From CAYPAV01 sp964408805 (GTDB lineage: Bacteria > Pseudomonadota > Alphaproteobacteria > UBA8366), in NCBI GenBank assembly GCA_964408805.1, contig CAYPAV010000019.1, positions 26,130-90,129 on the forward strand: a stretch of 64,000 nt of DNA, written 5' to 3'. Every line of letters begins with the position of its first letter. The first letter of the stretch is position 1. The translations under genes were made by a program, and so were the position numbers. The notes under the pieces are model-generated. The model was not told the DNA's origin, made no database searches, and saw only the letters and a list, made by a program, of their open reading frames with translations. Of this stretch, positions 17,966-26,131 are shown piece after piece.

Positions 17966-18439
17966 GTGGCAAAATCGATTTTGAGCCTCACCTTGAACGA
18001 TCGGCAACGGGACGACGCCGTGGCCGACAACATGCTGCTCATCGACTATCTGCGCGAAGTGACCGGCCTCACGGGGACGAAAATGGGTTGCGACGGCGGC
18101 GAGTGCGGGGCCTGCACGGTGCTGGTCGACGGCCGGCCGCGCCTCTCCTGCATTTCACTTGCGCATTCGGTCGCAGGTCGCCGGGTCGAGACCGTCGAGG
18201 GCGCCGTAAAGGGTGGCCGCATCTCCGACCTGCAGCGTGCCTTCCATGAAAAACTCGGCTCGCAATGCGGCTACTGCACACCGGGAATGATCATGGCGTC
18301 GGAGGGCTTGCTACGCGCCAATCCGGACCCGAGCGACGACGAAATTCGCGCCGGCCTCAGCGGCAACATATGTCGCTGCACCGGTTACGTGAAGATCATC
18401 GAGTCGGTGCGCGATGCGGCCGGGCGGGGCGAGCCGTGA
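17966..18439 (+). CDS. hcrC: 4-hydroxybenzoyl-CoA reductase, gamma (2Fe-2S) subunit
   Basis: This 157-residue small subunit of a xanthine-oxidase-family molybdoenzyme carries two 2Fe-2S clusters. The N-terminal plant-type cluster ligands are GCDGGECGACTVLVDG with SCIS downstream. The helical C-terminal cluster is in SQCGYCTPGM and NICRCTGY. The start is GTG at 17966 behind a GGGACGGGCG purine stretch. The stop overlaps the GTG of the large subunit gene. Assignment to 4-hydroxybenzoyl-CoA reductase rather than another family member rests mainly on the beta subunit two genes downstream. Confidence 0.88.
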   Translation: MAKSILSLTLNDRQRDDAVADNMLLIDYLREVTGLTGTKMGCDGGECGACTVLVDGRPRLSCISLAHSVAGRRVETVEGAVKGGRISDLQRAFHEKLGSQCGYCTPGMIMASEGLLRANPDPSDDEIRAGLSGNICRCTGYVKIIESVRDAAGRGEP

Positions 18440-20772
18440 GCGGGGATAACGCCGAGCGGACCGCGCCGGCGCGCATGATCGGCGAATATGTGCCGCTGAT
18501 CGATGGACTCGAGAAGGTATCCGGCCGGGCCGGGTACACCGCCGATCTCACCCATCAAAACGCTTTGGTCGGTCGCATCTTCCGCAGCCCCCATAGCCAC
18601 GCCAAGATCATCGAACTCGACATTTCGAAGGCGGCGGCACATCCCGGCGTTGTCGCCATCGTGACCGGGAACGACTGCGACGTGCCGTTCGGGATTTTAC
18701 CGATCGTCCAGAACGAATACCCGATGGCGCGCGACAGGGTGCGATATCGCGGTGAGCCGATCGCCGCCGTCGCCGCCGTCGACGAGGCGTCTGCGGAGGC
18801 CGCCCTCGGCTTGATTGAGATGAAGGTCGAGGAACTTCCCGCCTATTACGATCCCGACGCTTCCCGCGCGCCGGGTAGCGTCAATCTGCATGACGACCGG
18901 CCGGGCAACCTGGAGCGTGACGTCCACAACGAGTTCGGCGATGTCGAGGCCGGCTTTGCCGCCGCAGAGATCGTGCGCGAGGACGTCTACGACTGCGCCG
19001 AAGTGACCCATGCGCAAATGGAGCCCAATGCGTCGCTCGCCGAATACGATGCCGAGCGCGACCGGATAACGCTCCACTCCTGCACCCAGGTGCCGTACTA
19101 CGTTCATATCCGCGCCGCCCAATGCCTCGGCATGGACACCTCGCGGATACGGGTCGTCAAACCCTTCATCGGCGGCGGCTTCGGGCATCGCAGCGAGACC
19201 CTGAATTTCGAGATCATCGCCTGCATCCTGGCCCGGGCGGCACGCGGCAAGGTGCGCCTGAAGCTGAGCCGCGAGGAAACCTTCCTTACCCATCGCGGCC
19301 GGCCGCAGACCCGGATCAAGCTGAAGATCGGCATGACCGGAGACGGCCGCATGACGGCCTGCGCCTGCGAGACGATCCAGGCCGGCGGCGCCTATGGCGG
19401 CTACGGGATCGTGACGATCCTCTATTCGGGCGCCCTCCTGAACGCGATCTACGATATCCCGGCGGTCAAGTTCGACGGCTATCGTGTTTACACCAACACC
19501 CCGCCCTGCGGCGCCATGCGCGGTCATGGGACGGTCAATGTGCGCTACGCCTTCGAATCGCTGCTCGACCAGATGGCCGAGGAACTCGGTCTCGACCCGT
19601 TCGAAATTAGGCGCCGCAATCTGCTCGACGCTCCGCTCAAGACGATCAACGACCTGATGGTCGAATCCTATGGCCTGCCGGACTGTCTCGATTGGGTCGA
19701 GCAGGCGTCCGGCTGGAAGACGCGGCAGTGTGAATTGGCGACCGGCAAGGGGCTCGGCCTTGCCTGCTCGCATTATGTCAGTGGCGCGGCCAAACCGGTG
19801 CATTGGACCGGCGAGCCGCACGCGGTGGTCAACCTCAAGCTCGACTTCGACGGCGGCATCACGATCCTCACCGGAGCGTCGGATATCGGCCAGGGCTCGT
19901 CGACGGTGCTGGCGCAAGTGGTCGGCGAGGTGCTGGGGATCGACTTCACCCGGCTCTCGGTTTTCGCCAACGACAGCCGAGTGACCCCGAAGGACAACGG
20001 TTCCTATTCCTCGCGCGTGACCTTCATGGTCGGCAATGCGGCGATCGAGGCGGCGGAAAACCTGAAGATGCTCCTGGTCGCGGCGGCGGCGCGGAAACTC
20101 GAAGCCGCCGCCGAAGATATCGAATGCCTCGGCGAGGTATATCGCGTCCGGGGCGGCCAGGATCCCGGCCTTCCGTTCCAGGAAGTGGTCGACGAGGCCG
20201 TGGCCGAAAGCGGGACCATCACCGTAAAGGGTACCTTCACGGTGCCCCGCTCGCACCAAGGCGGCCGATATCGCGGTGCCGGCGTTGGACCGTCGATGGC
20301 CTATTCCTATGCCGCGGTGGCGGTCGAGGTGACAGTAGACGAGGATACCGGGGCGGTCGGGGTCGATAAGGTCTGGGTCGCTCATGATTGCGGCTTCGCG
20401 CTCAACCGGCTGGCCTGCGAGGGTCAGGTTCAAGGTGCGGTATGGATGGGTCTCGGGCAGGCGCTGAGCGAGGAGACCCGCTATCACGAGGGCCTTCCGG
20501 TGGGACCGAACCTGCTCGACTACCGGGTTCCCAGCATCGTCGAATCGCCGGACATCGAGGTCAAGCTGATCGAGAGCATCGATCCCAATGGACCCTTCGG
20601 CGCCAAGGAGGCCAGCGAGGGGGCGCTCGCCGCAGTGGCTCCGGCGCTCGCCAATGCGGTCGCCGATGCGATCGGCGTCCGGCTCCGGCAAGCACCGGTA
20701 ACGCCGGACCGAGTGATCGATGCGATCGTCAAGCGGGAACGCGACGCCCGGCCGGCGAAGGACGTAGCCTGA
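18436..20772 (+). CDS. hcrA: 4-hydroxybenzoyl-CoA reductase, alpha (molybdopterin) subunit
   Basis: This 778-residue molybdenum-cofactor subunit reductively removes the para-hydroxyl of 4-hydroxybenzoyl-CoA to give benzoyl-CoA. It shows the family segments FIGGGFGHRSET, PPCGAMRGHGTVNVRYAFES (the Moco loop), IGQGSSTVLAQV and the C-terminal GPFGAKEASEGAL with the conserved active-site glutamate. Its length fits HcrA. I chose the GTG at 18436, which overlaps the hcrC stop (GTGA). An ATG at 18475 (MIGEYVPLIDG) is the alternative. It overlaps hcrB by ATGA-type coupling, so the three subunits form one transcription unit. Confidence 0.88.
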   Translation: MSGDNAERTAPARMIGEYVPLIDGLEKVSGRAGYTADLTHQNALVGRIFRSPHSHAKIIELDISKAAAHPGVVAIVTGNDCDVPFGILPIVQNEYPMARDRVRYRGEPIAAVAAVDEASAEAALGLIEMKVEELPAYYDPDASRAPGSVNLHDDRPGNLERDVHNEFGDVEAGFAAAEIVREDVYDCAEVTHAQMEPNASLAEYDAERDRITLHSCTQVPYYVHIRAAQCLGMDTSRIRVVKPFIGGGFGHRSETLNFEIIACILARAARGKVRLKLSREETFLTHRGRPQTRIKLKIGMTGDGRMTACACETIQAGGAYGGYGIVTILYSGALLNAIYDIPAVKFDGYRVYTNTPPCGAMRGHGTVNVRYAFESLLDQMAEELGLDPFEIRRRNLLDAPLKTINDLMVESYGLPDCLDWVEQASGWKTRQCELATGKGLGLACSHYVSGAAKPVHWTGEPHAVVNLKLDFDGGITILTGASDIGQGSSTVLAQVVGEVLGIDFTRLSVFANDSRVTPKDNGSYSSRVTFMVGNAAIEAAENLKMLLVAAAARKLEAAAEDIECLGEVYRVRGGQDPGLPFQEVVDEAVAESGTITVKGTFTVPRSHQGGRYRGAGVGPSMAYSYAAVAVEVTVDEDTGAVGVDKVWVAHDCGFALNRLACEGQVQGAVWMGLGQALSEETRYHEGLPVGPNLLDYRVPSIVESPDIEVKLIESIDPNGPFGAKEASEGALAAVAPALANAVADAIGVRLRQAPVTPDRVIDAIVKRERDARPAKDVA

Positions 20773-21749
20773 TGGAATACATGCCGGAATTCGAGATTGT
20801 CCGACCGGCGACATTGGCCGAGGCGGTGGCCGCGCGAGCGGGCGATCCGGACGCCGCCTTTATCGCCGGCGGCACCGATCTGGTGCCGAATATCCGGCGC
20901 GGGATCGCCGCCCCCGCGAAGGTCATCGACCTCAATGGTGTTGGCGAGATCAGGACCATCGAGCAGGTCGCCGGCGGCCTCCGTATCGGTGCCGCGGTGA
21001 CCCTGGCGGAATTGCTGGCGGATGAACGGGTGCGTGCCGGCTATGCCGGCGTCGTCGAGGCGGCAAGCGAGATCGCGGCAAACAGCCACCGCGAGGTCGG
21101 TACCGTCGGCGGCAATCTTTGTCTGGATACGCGATGCATCTTCTATAACCAGAGCGAATGGTGGCGGCGTAGCAACGATTACTGCCTGAAATCGCGGGGC
21201 GAGATCTGCCATGTAGCACCCAAGGGAGACCACTGCTTCGCCGCCTTCAGTGGCGATCTCGCGCCGGGTCTGATCGTTCATGGCGCGGATGCGGAGATCG
21301 CCGCGCCCGGTGGCGTGCGCACGATTCCGCTGATCGAGCTGTATCGCGACGATGGCACCAAGCCCTTGCGGCTCGAACCGGGCGAGATGCTCGCCTCGGT
21401 GACGCTACCGGCACCGCCGGAGGGATTTCGCGCCGGCTATGCCAAATCGCGGGTCCGGGGTGCCATCGACTTTCCGCTCGCTGGCATAGCTGCGGGCCTC
21501 CAGCGCGAGGGCGATAGCGTTGCCGGGCTTCGCATTGCCCTCACCGGTACCAACTCGATGCCGATTCTACTCTCCGGCACCGAAGCGCTGATCGGTAGCA
21601 CGCTCGACGACGCGGCGCTCGATCGCCTTGTCGGCTTGGTGCCGAAGCAAATCCAGCCGATGACCAGCACCCTTACCCCGCCCGGCTATCGCCGCCGCGT
21701 GGTCGCGAACCTGATGCGGTCATTGGTCCGCCGCTTGTACGAAGGTTGA
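20772..21749 (+). CDS. hcrB: 4-hydroxybenzoyl-CoA reductase, beta (FAD and extra 4Fe-4S) subunit
   Basis: This 325-residue FAD-binding medium subunit of the xanthine oxidase family has the flavin motif AFIAGGTDLVPNIR and later GTVGGNLC. Its decisive feature is a roughly 40-residue insert with cysteines at 122, 138, 146 and 155. These match the ligands I recall for the additional low-potential 4Fe-4S cluster in Thauera HcrB; ordinary family members lack it. That cluster lets electrons flow toward the molybdenum centre for reductive dehydroxylation. The gene order gamma-alpha-beta with overlaps is compact. The MarR gene downstream is convergent. Confidence 0.9.
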   Translation: MEYMPEFEIVRPATLAEAVAARAGDPDAAFIAGGTDLVPNIRRGIAAPAKVIDLNGVGEIRTIEQVAGGLRIGAAVTLAELLADERVRAGYAGVVEAASEIAANSHREVGTVGGNLCLDTRCIFYNQSEWWRRSNDYCLKSRGEICHVAPKGDHCFAAFSGDLAPGLIVHGADAEIAAPGGVRTIPLIELYRDDGTKPLRLEPGEMLASVTLPAPPEGFRAGYAKSRVRGAIDFPLAGIAAGLQREGDSVAGLRIALTGTNSMPILLSGTEALIGSTLDDAALDRLVGLVPKQIQPMTSTLTPPGYRRRVVANLMRSLVRRLYEG

Positions 21750-21778
21750 GCCCAACCGATACGTCGGTGCTGGAAATT

Positions 21779-22246
21779 TTAGCGCCGTCCAGCGGCGATC
21801 GCGACGCGGTCGAGCAGGTCGATCAACAGTGTTTTTTCGTCGGCGCTGAGGCCAGCGTTGATACGCTGTTCATGATGGCGCACCCGGGGGCGGGCGCGGG
21901 ACAGCAGCTCAGCCCCCGCCTTGGTCAGGGCAAGAGCATAGGATCGCTTATCGGTCTTGGACGGTTTTCGGTCGACCCATCCCTCCGTCTCGAGGCGGTC
22001 GATCACGGCGACCATGGTCGAACGCTCGATCTTCAAGGTCTTGGCCAACTGGGATTGGCTCAAGCCCTCGTTCGCGTCGATCAGGGTGAGGACGCCGAAC
22101 TGTCCGGGGGAAATACCCTCTTCGGCCAAATTGTCGATGAAATGGTTGAACACGGCATTCTGCGTCCGCCGCAGGTGATAGCCGACCAGTTCCGGCAGCA
22201 TGCCTCGGTCGGTCTCGTTCAGATCGTTCCGTCCAGGCTTCTTCAT
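21779..22246 (-). CDS. MarR family transcriptional regulator
   Basis: This 155-residue winged-helix regulator has the recognition segment SQSQLAKTLKIERSTMVAVIDRLETEGW and a basic wing SKTDKRSYALALT near residue 95. The start MKKPGRNDLN gives the usual family length; upstream in-frame sequence belongs to the ligase gene in another frame. The ATG overlaps the ligase stop (ATGA), so regulator and ligase are co-transcribed. MarR proteins near aromatic-acid operons usually release DNA on binding an aromatic CoA ester. The palindromes at 17910-17936 and 23857-23871 are its likely operators. Confidence 0.9.
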   Translation of the reverse strand: MKKPGRNDLNETDRGMLPELVGYHLRRTQNAVFNHFIDNLAEEGISPGQFGVLTLIDANEGLSQSQLAKTLKIERSTMVAVIDRLETEGWVDRKPSKTDKRSYALALTKAGAELLSRARPRVRHHEQRINAGLSADEKTLLIDLLDRVAIAAGRR

Positions 22247-23787
22247 GACCCCTCGCCGAGAATTTCGGTGACGATTTCCCGCAACTTGTACCTTTGCAGC
22301 TTGCCCGTCGCCGTGCAGGGCAGGTCGTCGAGATAGACGAACCGGCGCGGGCACTTGTAGATCGCGAGGTTGGCTTGAAGGCATTGGCTCAACGTCGCTT
22401 CCAACGCCACCCGGTCGACTTGCTCCGATTCGGTCACGAGACAGAGGGCGAGACGCTCCAGATCGTCGCCGTCGCGGACACCGACGACCGCGGCCGTCCG
22501 CACGCCCGGTTGACCCAGCACCAGATCCTCGATCTCGGTCGGGCTCACCCATTGGCCGGATATCTTCATCATGTCGTCACCGCGGCCGAGATGGCTGTAT
22601 CGGCTCTCATCGTCCAGGGCAACGATATCGCCCGTGCGGAACCAACCCTTGTCGAAGGCGGCGGTGCTGGGCTCGGGCCGGTTCCAATAGCCGTCGGCAA
22701 TCGATTCCGAGCGTACAGAAAGGATGCCCGGCGTGTCCGCGTCGGCGACCGGCAAGCCGTCCTCGTCGAGCCGGCGCGCCTCGACGCCGGGAAGCGGGTG
22801 CCCAATGGTTCCAAGGGCCGTATCGCCGGGGCGGTTGGCCAAGACCATCATCAGGGTCTCCGTGGCACCTAGGCCTTCGACGATCGGCCGGCCGGTGGCG
22901 TCTGACCAAGCCTTCGCGATATCGGGCGGCAGCCGCTCGCCGGCGGAAAGGTAAAGCCGGACGTCTCGAAAGCCGTCTCGGGCCGCCATCCCTTCCGCCA
23001 GTAGATTTCGGTAGAAGGTCGGTACGCTTAGCATGACGGTCGGCCGGTGCCGCTCCACGTCCGCCGCGACCGAGTCCGGCGTCGGCCAACCTGGCGACAG
23101 CACCGCCGTGGCGCCGAGCCGCAGGGTCGCCAACAGGCAATGGCCCAGCGCATAGGCGAAGAACAGCTTCGAAGTGGCGTAAATCCGATCGTCTGCGGTT
23201 ACCCCGAACGTCGCGCCGAAATAACGCTCCGTCGTCGCAATGGCGCGCTGCAGGTGGATCGCGGCTTTTGGGCGTCCGGTCGTCCCCGAGGTGTACATCC
23301 AGAGGGCCATGTCGTCGGGTGCCAGAGGAACGGGATCGAAGGTTTCCGGCTGATCCTCGATGGCCGAGTCGAGCGAAGTTTCGCCCGGAACATCGGACGT
23401 CGTGACGATCGCGGGCGGAGTTTCGATGCCTTCCAAGGCGTCGACCAATTGTGCCAGCAGGTCTTCCTCGACGACCACGAGGCGGCTGCCGCTGTCGACC
23501 AGAATATGGCGGAGCTCCTCCGCCGGCAGCCTGAGATTGAGGGCGACCGGAACCAACCCCGCTTTCATCGCGCCGAGATAGACTTGAAAGAATGCCGGGC
23601 GGTCGTCGACCAATAGGAGAACGCGCTCGCGGACCTCGAGGCCGCGCGATCGGCAATACGCGGCGAAGCGGGAAGCCGCCGCATCGAGCGCCGCATAGGT
23701 GATCGATTGATCCCGACACAGGATCGCGGTGCTGTCGCCCGCCCCACGATCGAGCGCCGGGCCAAGCAATATTTCCGCGGCATTCAT
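22243..23787 (-). CDS. Benzoate/4-hydroxybenzoate-CoA ligase
   Basis: This 514-residue AMP-forming acyl-CoA synthetase of the benzoate-CoA ligase group has the phosphate loop MYTSGTTGRPKAAIHL, the adenine segment VEGLGATETLMM, and the C-terminal catalytic lysine in TGKLQRYKLRE. The start is placed at MNAAEILLG, which matches the family N-terminus. It would convert 4-hydroxybenzoate (or benzoate) to its CoA ester, the substrate of the neighbouring HcrABC. It diverges from the indolepyruvate-type oxidoreductase gene, and the 190-base gap contains a palindrome of the same form as the one in front of hcrC. Confidence 0.85.
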   Translation of the reverse strand: MNAAEILLGPALDRGAGDSTAILCRDQSITYAALDAAASRFAAYCRSRGLEVRERVLLLVDDRPAFFQVYLGAMKAGLVPVALNLRLPAEELRHILVDSGSRLVVVEEDLLAQLVDALEGIETPPAIVTTSDVPGETSLDSAIEDQPETFDPVPLAPDDMALWMYTSGTTGRPKAAIHLQRAIATTERYFGATFGVTADDRIYATSKLFFAYALGHCLLATLRLGATAVLSPGWPTPDSVAADVERHRPTVMLSVPTFYRNLLAEGMAARDGFRDVRLYLSAGERLPPDIAKAWSDATGRPIVEGLGATETLMMVLANRPGDTALGTIGHPLPGVEARRLDEDGLPVADADTPGILSVRSESIADGYWNRPEPSTAAFDKGWFRTGDIVALDDESRYSHLGRGDDMMKISGQWVSPTEIEDLVLGQPGVRTAAVVGVRDGDDLERLALCLVTESEQVDRVALEATLSQCLQANLAIYKCPRRFVYLDDLPCTATGKLQRYKLREIVTEILGEGS

Positions 23788-23856
23788 GGAATTCGGTTCG
23801 GCGTCGGCCAAGGTTCGTACCTTCACCCCACGGTGTCTTCTCAACGGTTTGAATCT

Positions 23857-23871
23857 GTTCGCTAGGCGAAC
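23857..23871. promoter_or_regulatory. Palindrome GTTCGC-N3-GCGAAC, candidate MarR operator
   Basis: A perfect 6-bp inverted repeat with a 3-base centre lies between the divergent ligase and oxidoreductase genes, 70 bases from the ligase start. It can be written GTTCG-N5-CGAAC, the same form as the core of the palindrome in front of hcrC. One site could control both divergent operons. Confidence 0.6.
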
Positions 23872-23977
23872 TAATCTTGGAAAGAGTTCGAGTCCGAGTC
23901 AACAGCATCAAGCCGGGTTGCCAAGGACCGACAACCCGGTATCGTCTTACGGCGCAAAATCATCAAGGGGGTCTACC

Positions 23978-26131
23978 TTGGCTACGCTCGGCAAGACACT
24001 CACCCGCGAGCGCTCCTTTACCAGGGAGGCGAAGAAGCTCCTGCTCGGGGAGGGCGAGACATTCCACGGCGAGGCGATCCTCGCGGTAACGAAGGCGCTC
24101 TTGCAGTCCGGCGTCTCCTATGTCGGCGGCTATCCGGGGGCGCCGGTCTCGCACCTATTGGACGTGTTGGCGGATGCGAACGAGTCGGTGCTTGGGCCCT
24201 ACGGCATCCATTTCGAGCAATCCGCCTCCGAGGCCGGGGCCGCGGCGATGCTGGGGGCGTCGATCCACTATCCGATCCGAGGGGCGGTTACCTGGAAGTC
24301 CATCGTCGGCACCAATGTCGCCTCCGATGCGCTCTCCAATCTGGCTTCGGCCGGAGTCGTCGGCGGTGCCCTGATCGTGGTCGGCGAGGATTACGGCGAG
24401 GGCGCCAGCGTGATCCAGGAACGGACCCATGCGACGGCGATGAAATCCTCGATGCCCCTAATCGACCCGCGCTACGACATGGAGAAGATCGTCGACCTGG
24501 TCGAGAAAGGCTTCGAACTATCCGAGGCGAGCCACTTGCCGGTGATGATGTCGCTCCGTATTCGCGCCTGCCACATGACCGGCTCGTTTATATGCAAGGA
24601 CAATAAGCCCGCCGAGGAGTTGCGCCGGAACGCGCCGCTGGAGCCGAACTACGACTACGATCGCATCGTCCTGCCGCCCTCGATCTATGCCCAGGAAAAG
24701 CACAAGGTCGAGGAATGGCTGCCGGCGGCGGTCGATTTCGTGCGCGCGAACCGGCTCAACGAACGGATGGGCGGAACCGACAAGAAGATCGGGATCATCC
24801 TTCAGGGCGGCACCTATGGCGTGGTGACGCGGGCACTGGCGCGGCTCGGCGCCGGCGATATATACGGCGCGACCGACGTGCCGCTGCTCGTCCTCAACGT
24901 GATCCATCCGCTGGTGCCGGACGAGATCGTCGATTTCATCCGCGACAAGGACAGCGTCCTGGTGGTCGAGGAGGGCCACCCCAACTTCATCGAGAGTCAG
25001 GTGAAATCATTTGCCCAGGACGCCGGCATTGGCTGCCGGGTGCACGGCAAGGACCTGATGCCGACGACCGGCGAATATGTCGCGGGCGCCGTGCGGAACG
25101 GTGTTGCGGCCTATCTCGACCGGGCGGCGAGTGACGCGCTGAAGGCCGAGGCCGGCCGTCGCAACGCAGAGATCGAAAAGGAAGCGGCCAAGGGCCGGGA
25201 GGCCGCGGGCGTGGTGCCACTGCCGCCGCGGCCGCCGGGCTTCTGTACCGGCTGTCCGGAACGGCCGATCTTCACCGCGCTGAAATTGATCATGCGCCGA
25301 CGCGGGCCGATGCATGTTTCGATGGATATCGGCTGCAGCACTTTCGCGACGCTGCCCCCCTTCAATCTCGGCAGCACTGTCTTGGGATACGGGCTAAGCC
25401 TCGCCAGCGGCAGCGCGATCGGCAGCCATTTCGATCAGCCCGTGGTGGCGGTGATGGGCGATGGCGGATTCTGGCATAACGGGCTGACGACCGGCGCCAT
25501 CAACGCGCGATGGCAGCGGATGGACGCGGTACTGATCATCCTCGAGAACGGCTATGCCTCGGCGACCGGCCAGCACCACCTGCCCTCGACCGGCGCCACG
25601 CCGGTCGGACAGCCGACCCATATCTCGATCGACCAGGCGGTGCGTGGCGTCGGGGTCGAATGGGTGAAGCATGTGGATTCCTACAATCTCGACGCCTCGA
25701 TGGCGGTGATCGAGGAGGCGCTCGATGCGCGCGACAAGGGCCTCCGCGTGGTGATTTCGGACAACGAGTGCATGTTGGCGCGCCAGCGGCGCGAACGGAC
25801 GGCCAAGGCCAAGCGGCGCGAAGCTGGCCAAACCGTCCTCCAGGAGAAATACGGCGTCGATGCCGAAATCTGCACCGGCGATCATTCCTGCATCCGACTT
25901 AGCGGTTGCCCCTCGCTAACGGTGAAGCCCGCAACGGACCCGTTGAAGGACGGCCCGACAGCGTATGTCGACAATAGTTGCGTCGCCTGCGATCACTGCG
26001 GGTCGGTGGCACAAGCAGCCCAGCTATGTCCCTCATTCTACAAAGCTTCCGGTAGCCTTAACGCCAATCCCTGGCAACGCCTCAAAGCGCGGGTCAATGA
26101 TGGTCTCACTCGCTTGATGGGCGCGTCGTGA
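23978..26131 (+). CDS. Indolepyruvate-type 2-oxoacid:ferredoxin oxidoreductase, alpha (IorA-like) subunit
   Basis: This 717-residue thiamine-diphosphate enzyme oxidatively decarboxylates an arylpyruvate to an arylacetyl-CoA and reduces ferredoxin. The N-terminal pyrimidine-binding domain has GGYPGAPVSHLLD. The ThDP/Mg domain shows VMGDGGFWHNGL and a later ENGYASATG. A ferredoxin-like C-terminus contains CTGDHSC and NSCVACDHCG cysteine groups. I start it at TTG 23978, seven bases after AAGGGGG; no better start exists and the sequence before it lacks family likeness. It overlaps the next gene by GTGA. Confidence 0.85.
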   Translation: MATLGKTLTRERSFTREAKKLLLGEGETFHGEAILAVTKALLQSGVSYVGGYPGAPVSHLLDVLADANESVLGPYGIHFEQSASEAGAAAMLGASIHYPIRGAVTWKSIVGTNVASDALSNLASAGVVGGALIVVGEDYGEGASVIQERTHATAMKSSMPLIDPRYDMEKIVDLVEKGFELSEASHLPVMMSLRIRACHMTGSFICKDNKPAEELRRNAPLEPNYDYDRIVLPPSIYAQEKHKVEEWLPAAVDFVRANRLNERMGGTDKKIGIILQGGTYGVVTRALARLGAGDIYGATDVPLLVLNVIHPLVPDEIVDFIRDKDSVLVVEEGHPNFIESQVKSFAQDAGIGCRVHGKDLMPTTGEYVAGAVRNGVAAYLDRAASDALKAEAGRRNAEIEKEAAKGREAAGVVPLPPRPPGFCTGCPERPIFTALKLIMRRRGPMHVSMDIGCSTFATLPPFNLGSTVLGYGLSLASGSAIGSHFDQPVVAVMGDGGFWHNGLTTGAINARWQRMDAVLIILENGYASATGQHHLPSTGATPVGQPTHISIDQAVRGVGVEWVKHVDSYNLDASMAVIEEALDARDKGLRVVISDNECMLARQRRERTAKAKRREAGQTVLQEKYGVDAEICTGDHSCIRLSGCPSLTVKPATDPLKDGPTAYVDNSCVACDHCGSVAQAAQLCPSFYKASGSLNANPWQRLKARVNDGLTRLMGAS

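Noticed and set aside
18697..20814. A 705-aa open frame antisense to hcrA
   Set aside because: It is the shadow of a real molybdoenzyme gene, with no ribosome site and no recognisable domain.
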